This document shows positions 12,037 to 22,270 of a DNA stretch of 64,000 nucleotides, one piece after another. The position numbers and the translations under genes were made by a program. The stretch is from Puccinellia tenuiflora (Eukaryota; Streptophyta; Magnoliopsida; Poales; Poaceae). Location of the stretch: NCBI GenBank assembly GCA_012064385.1, contig QRDG01001358.1:62001-126000 (forward strand), in the 5' to 3' direction. Below the pieces are notes generated by a model. It searched no databases, was not told the origin of the DNA, and worked only from the letters and a program-made list of their open reading frames with translations. Each line of letters starts with the position of its first letter. Position 1 is the first letter of the stretch.

Positions 12037-12734
12037 TGTCGGGGATATGACGCCCGGGTATCCCAAAGAGAACCTTTTCTTCAAAACTCCAGGGTGCCGG
12101 TTGAACAAGTGCCGGCTGCTTGGCGCCGCCTGAAGCCAGCCGCCTGAAGCAGGCCGCCTGGATCTATCCGGGTGCGGGCATCCGACTGGGCTGGAGCCGG
12201 ACACGAACAACCGACAACTCCGTATGGGTGGGCCCAGACCGCGTAACCGCTCTTGGTGAACAGTGCTCACTGTCGGGCATCTCCTGTACCTAATCATGAC
12301 AACAAGCTCCAGCCGGCTCGAAACCGTAGTGATGTCATAGGGGCAAACATGTAACTTCCCTGTAACCCAGAAACCCTAGCTGCTGCCTATATAAAGCATG
12401 CAGGGGCCTCCTGCGCGAGGAAGGTCAGAGTAGAGAGGGAGGAGGAAGACCCATCGTAGAAAGCATCATCTTCAACCTCCAGCCGGCTAGGATCTCCAGC
12501 CGGCTGCCACCCGAAAACAGCTCTAGGAGCACCTTTGTAGCCCGATTCTGTGATCAAGCAATAAGAACAAGAAGAGCAGGACGTAGGGGTGTTACCTCCA
12601 CAAGAGGGCCCCGAACCTGGGTAACTAGCGTGTGTTTGCGTGCTTGTTGCCCAATCCCGCGCGAGCATCCGATCGTCGCCTGCCCCACACTCTTTTCCGT
12701 CTCTGATGGATATGCCGTGCAACCCACCACGACA
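12037..12734 (+). repeat. LTR1 (5' LTR of element A)
   Basis: 698 bp, beginning TGTCGGGGATATGACGCCCG and ending CCACCACGACA. It is the most divergent of the three LTRs; its first 150 bp differ by many substitutions and indels. A TATATAAA box lies at 12388. The sequence near its end contains an ATG that opens the gag frame. Confidence 0.85.
12388..12395 (+). promoter_or_regulatory. TATA box of LTR1
   Basis: TATATAAA lies in mid-LTR, and the same block (GCTGCCTATATAA) occurs in all three LTRs. Transcription would start about 30 bp downstream, near 12420, leaving roughly 285 nt before the gag ATG at 12706. Confidence 0.7.
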
Positions 12735-15129
12735 TTTGGCGCCCACCGTGGGGCTCGCGGCGAGCGGAGTCACGTTCTGTGCGGGATCCCGGACTGTAGA
12801 TGGTCGGCGGATCGTCTCCGGCCTCGTGCTCTCCATCGGCTCCGTCGGCTGCGTCCTCGACAACACCAACAGCTTCGCCGACGTGGACGTCGCCAGCGGA
12901 GGAGCGGTCGTCACCCTTGGCGATTTCCACGTCTACGTCGCCGTCGCCGCTCAGGAGTACCTGGAGGTGGTCTACTCTAGCTTGGCTCCTTCGATCTTCG
13001 ATGCCAGCACCAAGCTCAACGTCTACGCCGAGGTGCACATGGTCGAGCACGCGGCGGCAGGAGGCTCCGTCGCCGCTACTGTTCATGAAGCAGGCGAACC
13101 TTCTCGTTTCCAGCGCAATCTGGAGGCCGACTTCGAGCTACTAAGCACCCCCATCACACCGGGTGCGGATCCGGCCAAGGCGGCGGCTGAACTCGAGAGG
13201 ATGCGTCAACAGATACTCGACAAGGCTCTTCACCTCGCATCCACGCAGCGCCGACTCAACGCTACGATGCGCGAGTACAACACCGTCCACGGTTTCGAGC
13301 CGACAAGGGGCAACACGGAGAAGCTGAATGAAGTCCGACGCAAAGGAAGGGATCTCGGAGGCGTCCTGAACCGTGCTGGCCAGCCGCACGAGCATTCGGA
13401 CATCATCCTGCCCGAATACAGCAACCCGGTGCAAAACATGAAGGCTGCGGAGGCGGCCGCAGCAGAACTACCCCATCTCCAAGGCGAGGAGCTACGCCAG
13501 CAAGCGCGCCGAGTCCAGGAGCTCATCGCTGCGGCCAACCGGCAGCAACGCGAAACCGAGATAACGGCGAGCCGTGAGCATCATGAGCCGCCTCCAGGCT
13601 ACGATGCAGCTGGCAAGTCCAAGCAAGGCGCTGAGGCGTCATCCACGAGCCGCGGAAGGGCGAAGGACAAGCAAACACGAGTTCATCGCGAGAGGAGCGC
13701 GAGCTCGCATCCTCGTGATCACGGCCGCGATCCGGCTGGACGACGCGAAGACGGCAACCGGAGCGAGCCTCGAGCCGGACGGAACGTCAAGGAGCGAGTC
13801 GGCCACAAGGTCACCATCGACGAACGCCTGGGGCCGCTGGGACCCGAAACCAGCGACGACGCACGCCACCGCATCGACGTGCTCAAGCTGTCAAGCATCA
13901 TTGAGGAAGAAGACATCACCGCCCATCGCTGTTTAGGACCCCGCATCCGAAGCGAGCGATTCCCGAGGGGATTCACTCTCCCCAGGGACACGCCCAAGTA
14001 CAACGGCACCGCGAAGCCGGAGGACTGGCTCGCCGACTACGTCACGGCGGTCAACATCGCAGGCGGCAACAAGCGGGTGGCCGTGCGCTACGTGCCACTC
14101 ATGCTCCAGGGATCGGCACGGACTTGGCTCAACAGCCTTCCGAAGGAGAGCGTCAACAGCTGGCTGGACTTCGAGGAAGTGTTCAACCGCAATTTCACCG
14201 GCACCTACTTGCGCCCTGGCAACGCACAGCTGCTCGCGCTGTGCAAGCAGAAGGACGGCGAGTCGGATCGAGCCTACCTCACCCGATGGACAAGCCTTCG
14301 CAACTCCTGCGAGGGAGTTCTCGAGCTCCAAGCCGTCCAGTACTTCATCCAAGGCTGCCGAGACCAGACGCTGCTCAAGCACCGGCTCCTGAGGAAGAGC
14401 CCAAAGACCATGGCAGAGCTCATGGCAATCGCCGACGAGTACGCCACCGCCGACGCGGGCATGACCAACCCGATCCGACTCGACGAAGCCGGAAGAATCA
14501 TCACGGCGGAGCCGGCTGCACGTCGCAGCCGGACGGAGAACCAAGAAGGAGGAAAATCGACCCGGCGTGATTCCGACGCGGCCGGCAAGCGCAAGTCCGC
14601 GGACGACCGCGTCGAGTCCAAGGTCGTCGCCACGACCGAGGGAAGGCCGGCAGGAGGCTTCGACAACCGCCGCATGAGGACCAGCAGCGACATGCGCCGA
14701 ACAAGGGCGAGGAACAACTACGACTACTTGCTCGATCAACCGTGCCGGAACCATGGCGACCGGCCAGCAAACCACACCGTTCGGCAATGCACCCTCGGCC
14801 GCCCAAGGCCACCACCGTACGAGCGGCGAAACCCGCCTCCGCCTCGGGATGAGGCTGGACGGGACGATCGAGGACGCGACGACAGACGACGCGAAGATAG
14901 GAATCGCGAGGATCGCCAACGCGAGGAAGAAAGGAGGGAGCGCCTTCCAGCTCCGCCTCCAAGGGGTCCAGACGGCTACCAGAATCCGGATGCCGCCTAC
15001 ATCGTGTTCGTCAGCGAGCGCGACGACAAGCGAAGCCGGCGCGAACGGTTCAAGGAGGTGAACGCGGTGGTTCCACCTGTCCCCCAACCTCAACTGGTCG
15101 CAGGAACCAATCACGTGGGGCCGCAGTGA
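12706..15129 (+). CDS. gag polyprotein, element A
   Basis: Capsid-nucleocapsid precursor that packages retrotransposon RNA. The frame is open from 12640; the ATG at 12706 (MDMPC) is the first in a plausible leader and lies inside the LTR. After it, the next methionine is far downstream. The retrotrans_gag core lies at about 13990-14460 (KPEDWLADYV, ARTWLNSLPKESVNSW, FEEVFNRNFTGTY, CKQKDGESDRAYLTRW). A zinc-knuckle-like CRNHGDRPANHTVRQC follows at about 14740, then an Arg/Glu-rich tail. A 2-bp deletion near 15090 relative to copy B throws gag out of frame with protease and ends it at 15129. A 60-bp segment present in B (21813-21872) is absent here. Confidence 0.85.
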   Translation: MDMPCNPPRHLAPTVGLAASGVTFCAGSRTVDGRRIVSGLVLSIGSVGCVLDNTNSFADVDVASGGAVVTLGDFHVYVAVAAQEYLEVVYSSLAPSIFDASTKLNVYAEVHMVEHAAAGGSVAATVHEAGEPSRFQRNLEADFELLSTPITPGADPAKAAAELERMRQQILDKALHLASTQRRLNATMREYNTVHGFEPTRGNTEKLNEVRRKGRDLGGVLNRAGQPHEHSDIILPEYSNPVQNMKAAEAAAAELPHLQGEELRQQARRVQELIAAANRQQRETEITASREHHEPPPGYDAAGKSKQGAEASSTSRGRAKDKQTRVHRERSASSHPRDHGRDPAGRREDGNRSEPRAGRNVKERVGHKVTIDERLGPLGPETSDDARHRIDVLKLSSIIEEEDITAHRCLGPRIRSERFPRGFTLPRDTPKYNGTAKPEDWLADYVTAVNIAGGNKRVAVRYVPLMLQGSARTWLNSLPKESVNSWLDFEEVFNRNFTGTYLRPGNAQLLALCKQKDGESDRAYLTRWTSLRNSCEGVLELQAVQYFIQGCRDQTLLKHRLLRKSPKTMAELMAIADEYATADAGMTNPIRLDEAGRIITAEPAARRSRTENQEGGKSTRRDSDAAGKRKSADDRVESKVVATTEGRPAGGFDNRRMRTSSDMRRTRARNNYDYLLDQPCRNHGDRPANHTVRQCTLGRPRPPPYERRNPPPPRDEAGRDDRGRDDRRREDRNREDRQREEERRERLPAPPPRGPDGYQNPDAAYIVFVSERDDKRSRRERFKEVNAVVPPVPQPQLVAGTNHVGPQ
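12737..12753 (+). other. primer binding site, element A
   Basis: TGGCGCCCACCGTGGGG starts two bases after the LTR end. It resembles the tRNA-Lys-type primer sites of plant gypsy elements. Unusually, it is read through by the gag frame. Confidence 0.75.
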
Positions 15130-15142
15130 CCACCCGGAGCTG

Positions 15143-15802
15143 ATGCCCAACCCAGGCGGCTATGCCTTAGTCCTGGAGCCCATGATCATCTCCGCCAAGC
15201 GCGCTTGCACCTTCTCACGCGTCCTCATTGACGGGGGCAGCAGCATCAACATCCTCTACCGCGACACGCTGGAGAAGCTAGGGATCTCCGAGTCCAGCCT
15301 GACGCCGAGCCGGACGGTCTTCCACGGCATCGTGTCGGGGCGAGCCGGCTCATCCATGGGCCTCATCCGGCTGGACGTCCTATTCGGCACCAAGAGCAAC
15401 CACCGCCGCGAGACTGTCTCTTTCGAGGTGGTCGACCACTCCAGCGCCTACCACGCCATCCTCGGGCGGCCGGCGCTCGCCAAGTTCATGGCGGTACCCC
15501 ACTACGCCTACCTCAAGATGAAGCTACCAGGCCCACGCGGGATCATCACCGTCGCCGGAGACTACAAACGTTCCATCGCCTGCGCCTCCGACAGCGCGAA
15601 GGTGGCCGAGACCATGGTCTGCAATGAGTAGATGAAGCAGTTTAAGCGCAAAGCCAATGAGGAGAAGCTGGAGATTCCGGAGTCGGCCAAGCCGGCTGGC
15701 GAGTCGAACTTCCAGGCGGCGCGAGACACGAAGAAGATCTACTTCGACGACACCGACAAGTCCAAGTTCGTCACCGTGGGGGCGAGCCTGGACCCCAAAT
15801 AG
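15143..15802 (+). pseudogene. aspartic protease region, element A
   Basis: Retropepsin that would cleave the Gag-Pol polyprotein. The active-site loop is VLIDGGSSINILY at about 15223, followed by the flap and the AILGRPALAKF segment near 15450. The frame is interrupted by a TAG at 15629-15631, where copy B has GAG, and a second TAG at 15800-15802 separates it from reverse transcriptase. It is in the same frame as the downstream RT but displaced from gag by the 2-bp deletion upstream. Confidence 0.85.
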
Positions 15803-17820
15803 GAAAGCACGCTCGTCGAGTTCCTTCGTGGGAACCGGGACATCTTCGCGTGGTCCCCCAAGGACATGCCGGGTGTACCGAGGGAACTCTCCGAGCACTC
15901 TTTACACGTCCGTCCAGATGCCAAGCCAGTGAAGCAATCCCTGCGTCGCTTCGCGGAGGGAAGAAGACAGTTGATAGGAGAAGAGATAGCGCGGCTACTC
16001 GCAGCCGGATTCATCAGAGAAGTGCAACACACGGAGTGGCTAGCCAATCCAGTGATGGTGGAAAAGAAGAACAAGAAATGGCGAATGTGTGTCGACTACA
16101 CACACCTCAACAAGGCCTGCCCCAAGGATCCTTTCGCACTGCCACGAATCGACCAAGTGATCGACTCCACGGCCGGCTGCGACCTCCTCTCCCTCCTCGA
16201 CGCCTACTCCGGCTACCATCAAATTCCGCTGAACCCGGACGATCAGCTCAAGACCGCCTTCATCACCCCCTACGGCCCATTCTGCTACACCACCATGCCG
16301 TTCGGCTTGAAGAACGCGGGAGCAACATATCAGCGCTGCATGCAGAAATGTCTGCACGACCAAATCGGTCGCAACGCGCACGCATACGTCGACGACGTCG
16401 TCATCAAAACCAAGGAGAAGCACACCCTCCTCGCCGACCTCAAAGAAACCTTCGACAACCTGCGCCGCTTCCAGATGAAGCTCAACCCGGAGAAGTGTGT
16501 GTTCGGCGTTCCAGCCGGACAGCTACTCGGCTACCTCGTGTCGGCACGAGGGATCGAGGCCAACCCGGAGAAAATCGCCGCCATCGACAACATGCGACAG
16601 CCGAGAAGCGTCAAGGACATCCAAAAGTTCACCGGTTGTCTGGCATCGCTTAGCCGCTTTATCAGCCGGCTCGGCGAGAAGGCTCTCCCGCTTTACCATT
16701 TGCTGAAGAAGACTGACAAGTTCGTCTGGAGCGACGCGGCGGACGCCGCCTTCAGGGAACTCAAGCGTGCGATGGCCACCGCACCGGTCTTAGCACCTCC
16801 GACTCCAAAGGAGCCCATGCTCATGTATATCGCCGCCTCCAACCAAGTCGTCAGCGTTGTCCTGGTGGTTGAACGAGATGAAGCCGGCAAGCAGCGGCCG
16901 GTTCAGCGGCTAGTCTATTACCTTAGCGAGGTGCTCTCCCAGTCGAAGCAGAATTACCCACACTACCAGAAGCTCGTATACGGCGTGTACATGGCCACGA
17001 AGAAGCTGAAGCACTACTTTCAAGAGCATCCAATCAAAGTGATAAGCGACGCACCGCTTGCCGAGATCATAGGCAGCAAGGACGCAACCGGACGAGTCGT
17101 GAAATGGGCGATCAACCTGACGGCGCACGGAGTCGAACATGACAAAAGAACGGCAATCAAGTCACAAGAGCTGGCTGATTTTCTAGCCGACTGGACGGAG
17201 ACGGACCACATTCCACCGCCACCCGACTCCGGCGAGCATTGGCTCATGCACTTCGATGGTTCCAAAAGATACTGGGGACTCGGCGCCGGAGTCGTCCTCA
17301 CCTCACCTAAGGGGGGCCGACTCGAGTACGTGCTACAAATCCACTTCACGGCGTCCAACAACGTAGCTGAATATGAAGCTCTCGCACACGGCCTCAAACT
17401 AGCCAAGGCCATGAACATCAAGCGGATCCTCTGCTACGTCGACTCCGACTTAGTGGTCCAGCAAACTACTGGCCATTGGGACGCCAAGGACCCTAACATG
17501 GCCGCCTACCGCTTCTTCGTCCAGCAGCTCGCGGGATGTTTCGACGGATGTGAATTTCACCATATACACCGCTCTAACAACGAGGCGGCCGACACTTTGG
17601 CGAACATTGGCTCTCTCCGCGAGGAAATCCCACCCGGCGTCGCCCTCGAGAAGCTTTACAAGCCATCCATCACGCCGTGTCCCGGCTCCGACTCCATCCG
17701 GATGCCGCCTGGCGCGGAGTCGGCTGGGCCGGCTCCAGGCGAGACGGAATCCGTCGAGGTCCTCGTCATCGAAGAAGCCCCGCCATGGACCCAACCCTTC
17801 CTCGCCTACCTCGCCAACGA
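15803..17820 (+). CDS. reverse transcriptase - RNase H (dual), element A
   Basis: Copies the element RNA into DNA. The first ATG is at 15866 but the homologous frame continues upstream to the TAG at 15800. RT motifs are AEHSL-like leader, FIREVQHTEWLANPVMV, WRMCVDYTHLNKACPKD, LLSLLDAYSGYHQIPL, TMPFGLKNAGATYQ and the catalytic AYVDD (about 16381). The connection and first RNase H (LMYIAASNQ to the EHPIKVISDAPL segment) come next. A second, archaeal-type RNase H starts at HFDGSKRYWGLGAG (about 17240), with ASNNVAEYEAL and CYVDSDLVVQQ. A doubled RNase H is typical of the Tat lineage. The frame is lost by a 2-bp deletion near 17818. Confidence 0.85.
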
Positions 17821-19049
17821 CGCTCCCGGCGGACGAGCTCACCGCCAGGCAAATCAAACGCCGGGCAAGTGCTTACACCATCATCAACAACGAGCTATAC
17901 AAGCGCAGTGTCTCTGGGATATTCCAGCGTTGTGTGAGCCAAGAAGAAGGAATCAAGATACTCAAAGAAATCCATCAAGGCGAATGCGGTCATCACGCAT
18001 CCTCAAGGGCAATTGTGGCTAAGGCGTTCAGGCATGGGTTCTATTGGCCGACTGCGCTGGCGGACGCAAACCAGCTGGTCCGGCTCTGCAATGGCTGTCA
18101 GCGATTCGCGACGTAGAAGCACACGCCGGCTTCAGCACTTAAGACAATTCCTATCACTTGGCCGTTCGCCGTCTGGGGACTCGACATGGTCGGCCCATTG
18201 AGAAGATCCAGCGGAGGCATGACACACCTGCTGGTAGCAGTGGACAAGTTCACGAAGTGGATTGAAGCTAAGCCGATTAAGAAACTGGATGGACCAACAG
18301 CAGTCAAGTTCTTCAAAAGCATCATCCACCGCTTCGGATACCCCAACAGCATCATCACGGACAACGGGTCGAACTTCGTCAAGGGAGAATTCGCCAAGTT
18401 CTGCGGCAGGACCGGCATCCGGCTCGACGTGGCCTCTGTTGCACACCCGCAGTCAAATGGGCAGGTCGAGCGGGCAAACGGCCTCATCCTATCCGGCATC
18501 AAGCCTCGGTTGCTCGAACCGCTCGAGCGAGCAGCCGGCGCGTGGGAAGAAGAACTACCTTCTGTCCTCTGGAGCCTAAGGACGACACCGAATCGCTCAA
18601 CCGGCTTCACCCCCTTCTTCCTCGTCCATGGGGCTGAAGCCGTCATGCCAACGGACATCGAGCACGACGCGCCCCGGATCGTGCTGTACACGGAAGCACA
18701 AGCTAAGCAAGCCTACGAGGATGGAATGGACCTGCTCGAGGAAGCACGCCAGATTGCCGAGTCAAGGTCGGCGATGTACCAGCAACAACTACGCAACTAC
18801 CACAGTCGGCGCGTCAAGCATGTCCGCTTTCGCGAAGGCGACCTCGTGCTCCGGCTCATCCAGGATACCAAGAATATGCACAAGCTCTCATCGCCATGGG
18901 AAGGACCATTCATCGTAAGCAAAGCGCTCATCAACGACGCCTACTACTTGATCGACGCCCGCAAACACAAGAAGGACACGATGGACAAGGAAGGCGATGA
19001 AACGGAAAGGCCATGGAACGCGTCACTCTTGCGTCGATTCTACACCTGA
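17821..19049 (+). pseudogene. integrase, element A
   Basis: DDE integrase that would insert the cDNA. The HHCC zinc finger (HQGECGHHAS to LCNGCQ) is at about 17970-18105. The catalytic core has D in WGLDMVGP, D in IITDNGSNF and E in SNGQVERANG. The C-terminal part includes EGDLVLRLIQDTKNMHKL and WEGPFIVSKAL. It is broken by the upstream frameshift near 17818 and by a TAG at 18114-18116, exactly where copy B reads CAG. Otherwise it is full length. Confidence 0.85.
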
Positions 19050-19139
19050 GAAAGAACCATGTATGTATCACCTATGCTATCAATAAAGAAATGGGAATGA
19101 TGAACGCATGAGCAGTTTTTCGCAATTCTTTTTTGCATT

Positions 19140-19500
19140 ACCTTCCCGGTTCTTCCGGCAGCCGGCAAGCTTGCCTTTAGCGGCCGTGTAGCGTGACTAA
19201 CCCCTAAACGGCTAACTCTTTGAATCCGGTTAAGGCCGGCAAGAGAACAAGCTGGAGGGGGCCAACAACGTGAAAAAGCATAAAGGGAAGTATTGCCGGC
19301 TGAAATAATGTTGTTCCATAAACTCGGCCAAGCCGGCAGTCGGCAACCGCTTCTCCTATTACGGATGACTAGCTACACAACGCTAAACAACTAACTCTTC
19401 GGATTCGGTTAAGGCCGGCAAGAGAATAAGCTGGAGGCTGACTGTATGCGAAAGACGTAAGAAACAGAAGTTGTTACCGGCTGAGAAAACTCTGGCCTAA
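19140..19500 (+). repeat. two direct repeats after pol, element A
   Basis: A block centred on GTTAAGGCCGGCAAGAGAA occurs at about 19210-19258 and again at about 19385-19435, roughly 180 bp apart, each followed by similar sequence. The same arrangement is present in element B (29040-29400), so the duplication predates their split. It lies in the 3' non-coding region. Confidence 0.65.
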
Positions 19501-19894
19501 CAAACCGGATCCTAGCGTTATAGTAGTGTGCATGATCCCGCTAGACGGTGAAGTGCACACGAACGGCGGTGGGAAAGGCTATAGGCGAGTGTGAAATTGA
19601 GATAGGCACAGTAAAAGTATTCTCCGTGATCAAAATAGCAAACTAATCGCTTCGTCATTTCATTTCACGCGCGAAAACGCCGCCAACCGGCTTCGAGAGC
19701 CCAAGCCGGACACAGGCACGACGAGCAGGAAATGAAAACTGCGCACAAGTAAACAAGTGCAGGAACAAAAGCAAGTAGCATTAAACATCAAGAGCAAGGC
19801 CTTACAGATAGAGGCTGAACAACAAAACAAAAGAGGGAAGTCCACAGGCGGACCTTCCCCGCGCAACTACAAGGCCGAGCCGGCAGAGAGTTCC

Positions 19895-20557
19895 CTAAGC
19901 GGCATCCGTCGTCTTCCCGGATCCACCTATCTTCTTGCCAACCCAGTGCTTGATGCAGAGGGTGCCGTCGAACACCTTCACGAAGAAGACGCCTTTGTCA
20001 CGCCAAAGACGGAAGCAGAGAATGAAGCCGGCTTCGAGCTCGTAGAAGTCAGCGAACTCGTCCCAACCCCTGACGAACTCCACCTTGTTGACAACAGCAT
20101 TACCCTCCACCTGGGAGGTGAACCGGACGGTTGCATTCCAGGGACCCTGGGAGGCACCCTCACGGAAGAGCTTGAACTTGAAGTGGCCAACGCCCGGAAG
20201 TGCGTCGGCGAAGGCATCAGGAAGCCTCTGCACCGGCCCAGTAACTGGCGAATGCAGGATCATGAGGAACTCCCCGATGGGGAACACACCCCAGCCCGGG
20301 CGCCGTGGATTCTCCAGGGAATCGGAAGAGGCGGAAGACAACTCCGCGTTGTCTTCCTCGCTGTCAGCGACAGCAGAGGGAGCATATTTGGGAATCGGGT
20401 CAAAACCCGGAGGCGGAATAACAGGGGTGGCCTCCTCCTCGCTCGATGAGTCGTGAAGAACAAGGAGGTTCTTGCCACGACCAACGCCACCACCAACGCC
20501 GCCACCGACGGCATCCACCTTCTTCCCAGACCCGGACGTATATCTATAACACCCCAA
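19895..20557 (-). pseudogene. antisense B3-like ORF, N-terminally truncated, element A
   Basis: Counterpart of the intact antisense gene in element B (29803-30609). It keeps the acidic/serine-rich middle (HDSSSEEEATP, ELSSASSDSLENP) and the B3-like fold region (RLPDAFADAL, VEFVRGWDEFADFYEL, VFFVKVFDGTL). The AT-hook N-terminus and the promoter are gone. The frame now begins in what is, in B, the distal end of the 108-bp repeat array, which means a deletion of about 1.2 kb joined the two. Confidence 0.7.
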
Positions 20558-20700
20558 GTCACGGACTCGGGGGCTGCCAAGCCGTCAGCCGGCATAAAAT
20601 TCCCGGGGGCTGCGCAGCCGCCAAGCCGGCTCCGCAGACCCGGACGCATACCTACAACACCCCGAGCCACGGACTCGGGGGCGGCACGATATCAGGACGG
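20536..20700 (+). repeat. remnant of the 108-bp repeat array, element A
   Basis: Two units remain, each with the palindrome-like CCCC(A/G)AG(T/C)CACGGACTCGGGG and the CGGGGGCTGC motif, against about eight units in element B. The array shrank with the deletion that truncated the neighbouring antisense ORF. Confidence 0.75.
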
Positions 20701-20868
20701 CGAAAGAAAAACACAAAACAAGAAAAGGACGGGAAATTTCGACCCGGCTAGATGCTCAAGTCGGCCCAAAATTCGGGGGCTAGGCATGGTGATTATCATC
20801 ACCAAAACAAACACGAGTTCCGGTGGCAAAAACCCAGCAGTCACAGAGAAAACGACACTCACGATAGC

Positions 20869-21536
20869 TGTCGGGGATATGAACCCCGGATACCCCTAGG
20901 AGGTCCATTTCTTCAAGAACTACATGGGCCGGCTACGCAGGTGCCGGCTGCAGCGTGCCGCCTGGAGCCAGCCGGATGAAGCAAGCCGCTTCGCCTACCC
21001 GGAGGCGGACGGCCGACTAGGCTCAAGCCGGCCTCTACCCACCGACCGGTCCGTACTAGCGGGCCCGGATCGTCCAGCCCCTGTCGGGCGTTACTGCTAC
21101 AACGTAATGATGGGATAGCTCCAGCCGGCTCCAGAGTAGTGATGTCATAGGGGCAATCGTGTAATCTCCTTGTAACCCAAAACCCTAGATGCTGCCTATA
21201 TAAAGCATGCAGGGGCCTCCTGCGCGAGGCAAGCGAAGAGGGACCCAGACAGAGATAGGTAGATCATTGTCTTCCACCTCCAGCCGGCTTGACAGCTCAA
21301 GCCGGCACCACCGCCATACAGCTCCAGGAGCAAACTTTGTAGCCCGATTTGTGATCAATCAATAAGAACAAGAAGAGCAGGACGTAGGGGTGTTACCTCC
21401 ACAAGGAGGGCCCCGAACCTGGGTAACTAGCGTGTGTTTGCATGTTTGTTGCCCAATCCCGCGCGAGCATCCGATCGTCGCCTGCCCCACACTCTTTTCC
21501 GTCTTTGATGGATATGCCGTGCTACCCACCACGACA
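20869..21536 (+). repeat. LTR2 (shared: 3' of A, 5' of B)
   Basis: 668 bp, TGTCGGGGATATGAACCCC to CCACCACGACA. It is closely similar to LTR3 along its length, and a primer site follows. The sequence immediately left of it (ACACTCACGATA) matches position about 31861-31872 of element B, showing that A lost everything between that point and its 3' LTR. Confidence 0.88.
21197..21204 (+). promoter_or_regulatory. TATA box of LTR2
   Basis: TATATAAA in the same context as in LTR1. It would drive element B genomic RNA. Confidence 0.7.
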
Positions 21537-21538
21537 TT

Positions 21539-21555
21539 TGGCGCCCACCGTGGGG
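21539..21555 (+). other. primer binding site, element B
   Basis: TGGCGCCCACCGTGGGG two bases after LTR2, identical to that of element A. Confidence 0.75.
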
Positions 21556-22270
21556 CTCGCGGCGAACGGAGTCACGTTCTGCGCGGGATCCCGGACTGTG
21601 GATGGTCGGCGGATCGTCTCCGGCCTCGTGCTCTCCATCGGCTCCGTCGGCTGCGTCCTCGACAACACCAACAGCTTCGCCGACGTGGACGTCGCCAGCG
21701 GAGGAGCGGTCGTCACCCTTGGCGATTTCCACGTCTACGTCGCCGTCGCTGCTCAGGAGTACCCGGAGGTGGTTTACTTGAGCTTGGCTCCTTCGATCTT
21801 CGACGCCAGCACCTGCAACGACGACTCCGCCTTCGGCTACCTCAACTCCGGCGACGCGGACCGCGACGTCACCAAGCTCAACGTCTACGCCGAGGTGCAC
21901 ATGGTCGAGCACGCGGCGGCAGGAGGCCCCGTCACCACTACCGTTCATGAAGCTGGCGAACCTTCGCGCTACCAGCGCAACCTGGAGGCCGACTTCGAGC
22001 TGCTGAGCACCCCCATCGCGCCGGGTGCTGATCCAGTCAAGGCGGCGGCTGAACTCGAGAGGATGCGGCAGCAGATCTACGACAAGGCACTAAACCTCGC
22101 GTCGACGCAACGCCGGCTCAGCGCCACGATTCGCGAGTACAATTCTGCACACGGTATCGAGCAGGCGGACCGCAACGCGGAGAAGCTGAATGAAGTTAGG
22201 CGCAAAGGAGGAGATCTTGGTGGCGCCATGAACCGTGCCGGCCAGGCGCATGAACTCACCGACCTCAGCT

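Noticed and set aside
13933..15150. 405-codon minus frame overlapping gag of element A
   Set aside because: It is a shadow of the GC-rich gag frame. It has no domain, and its counterpart in B is broken at other places than gag.
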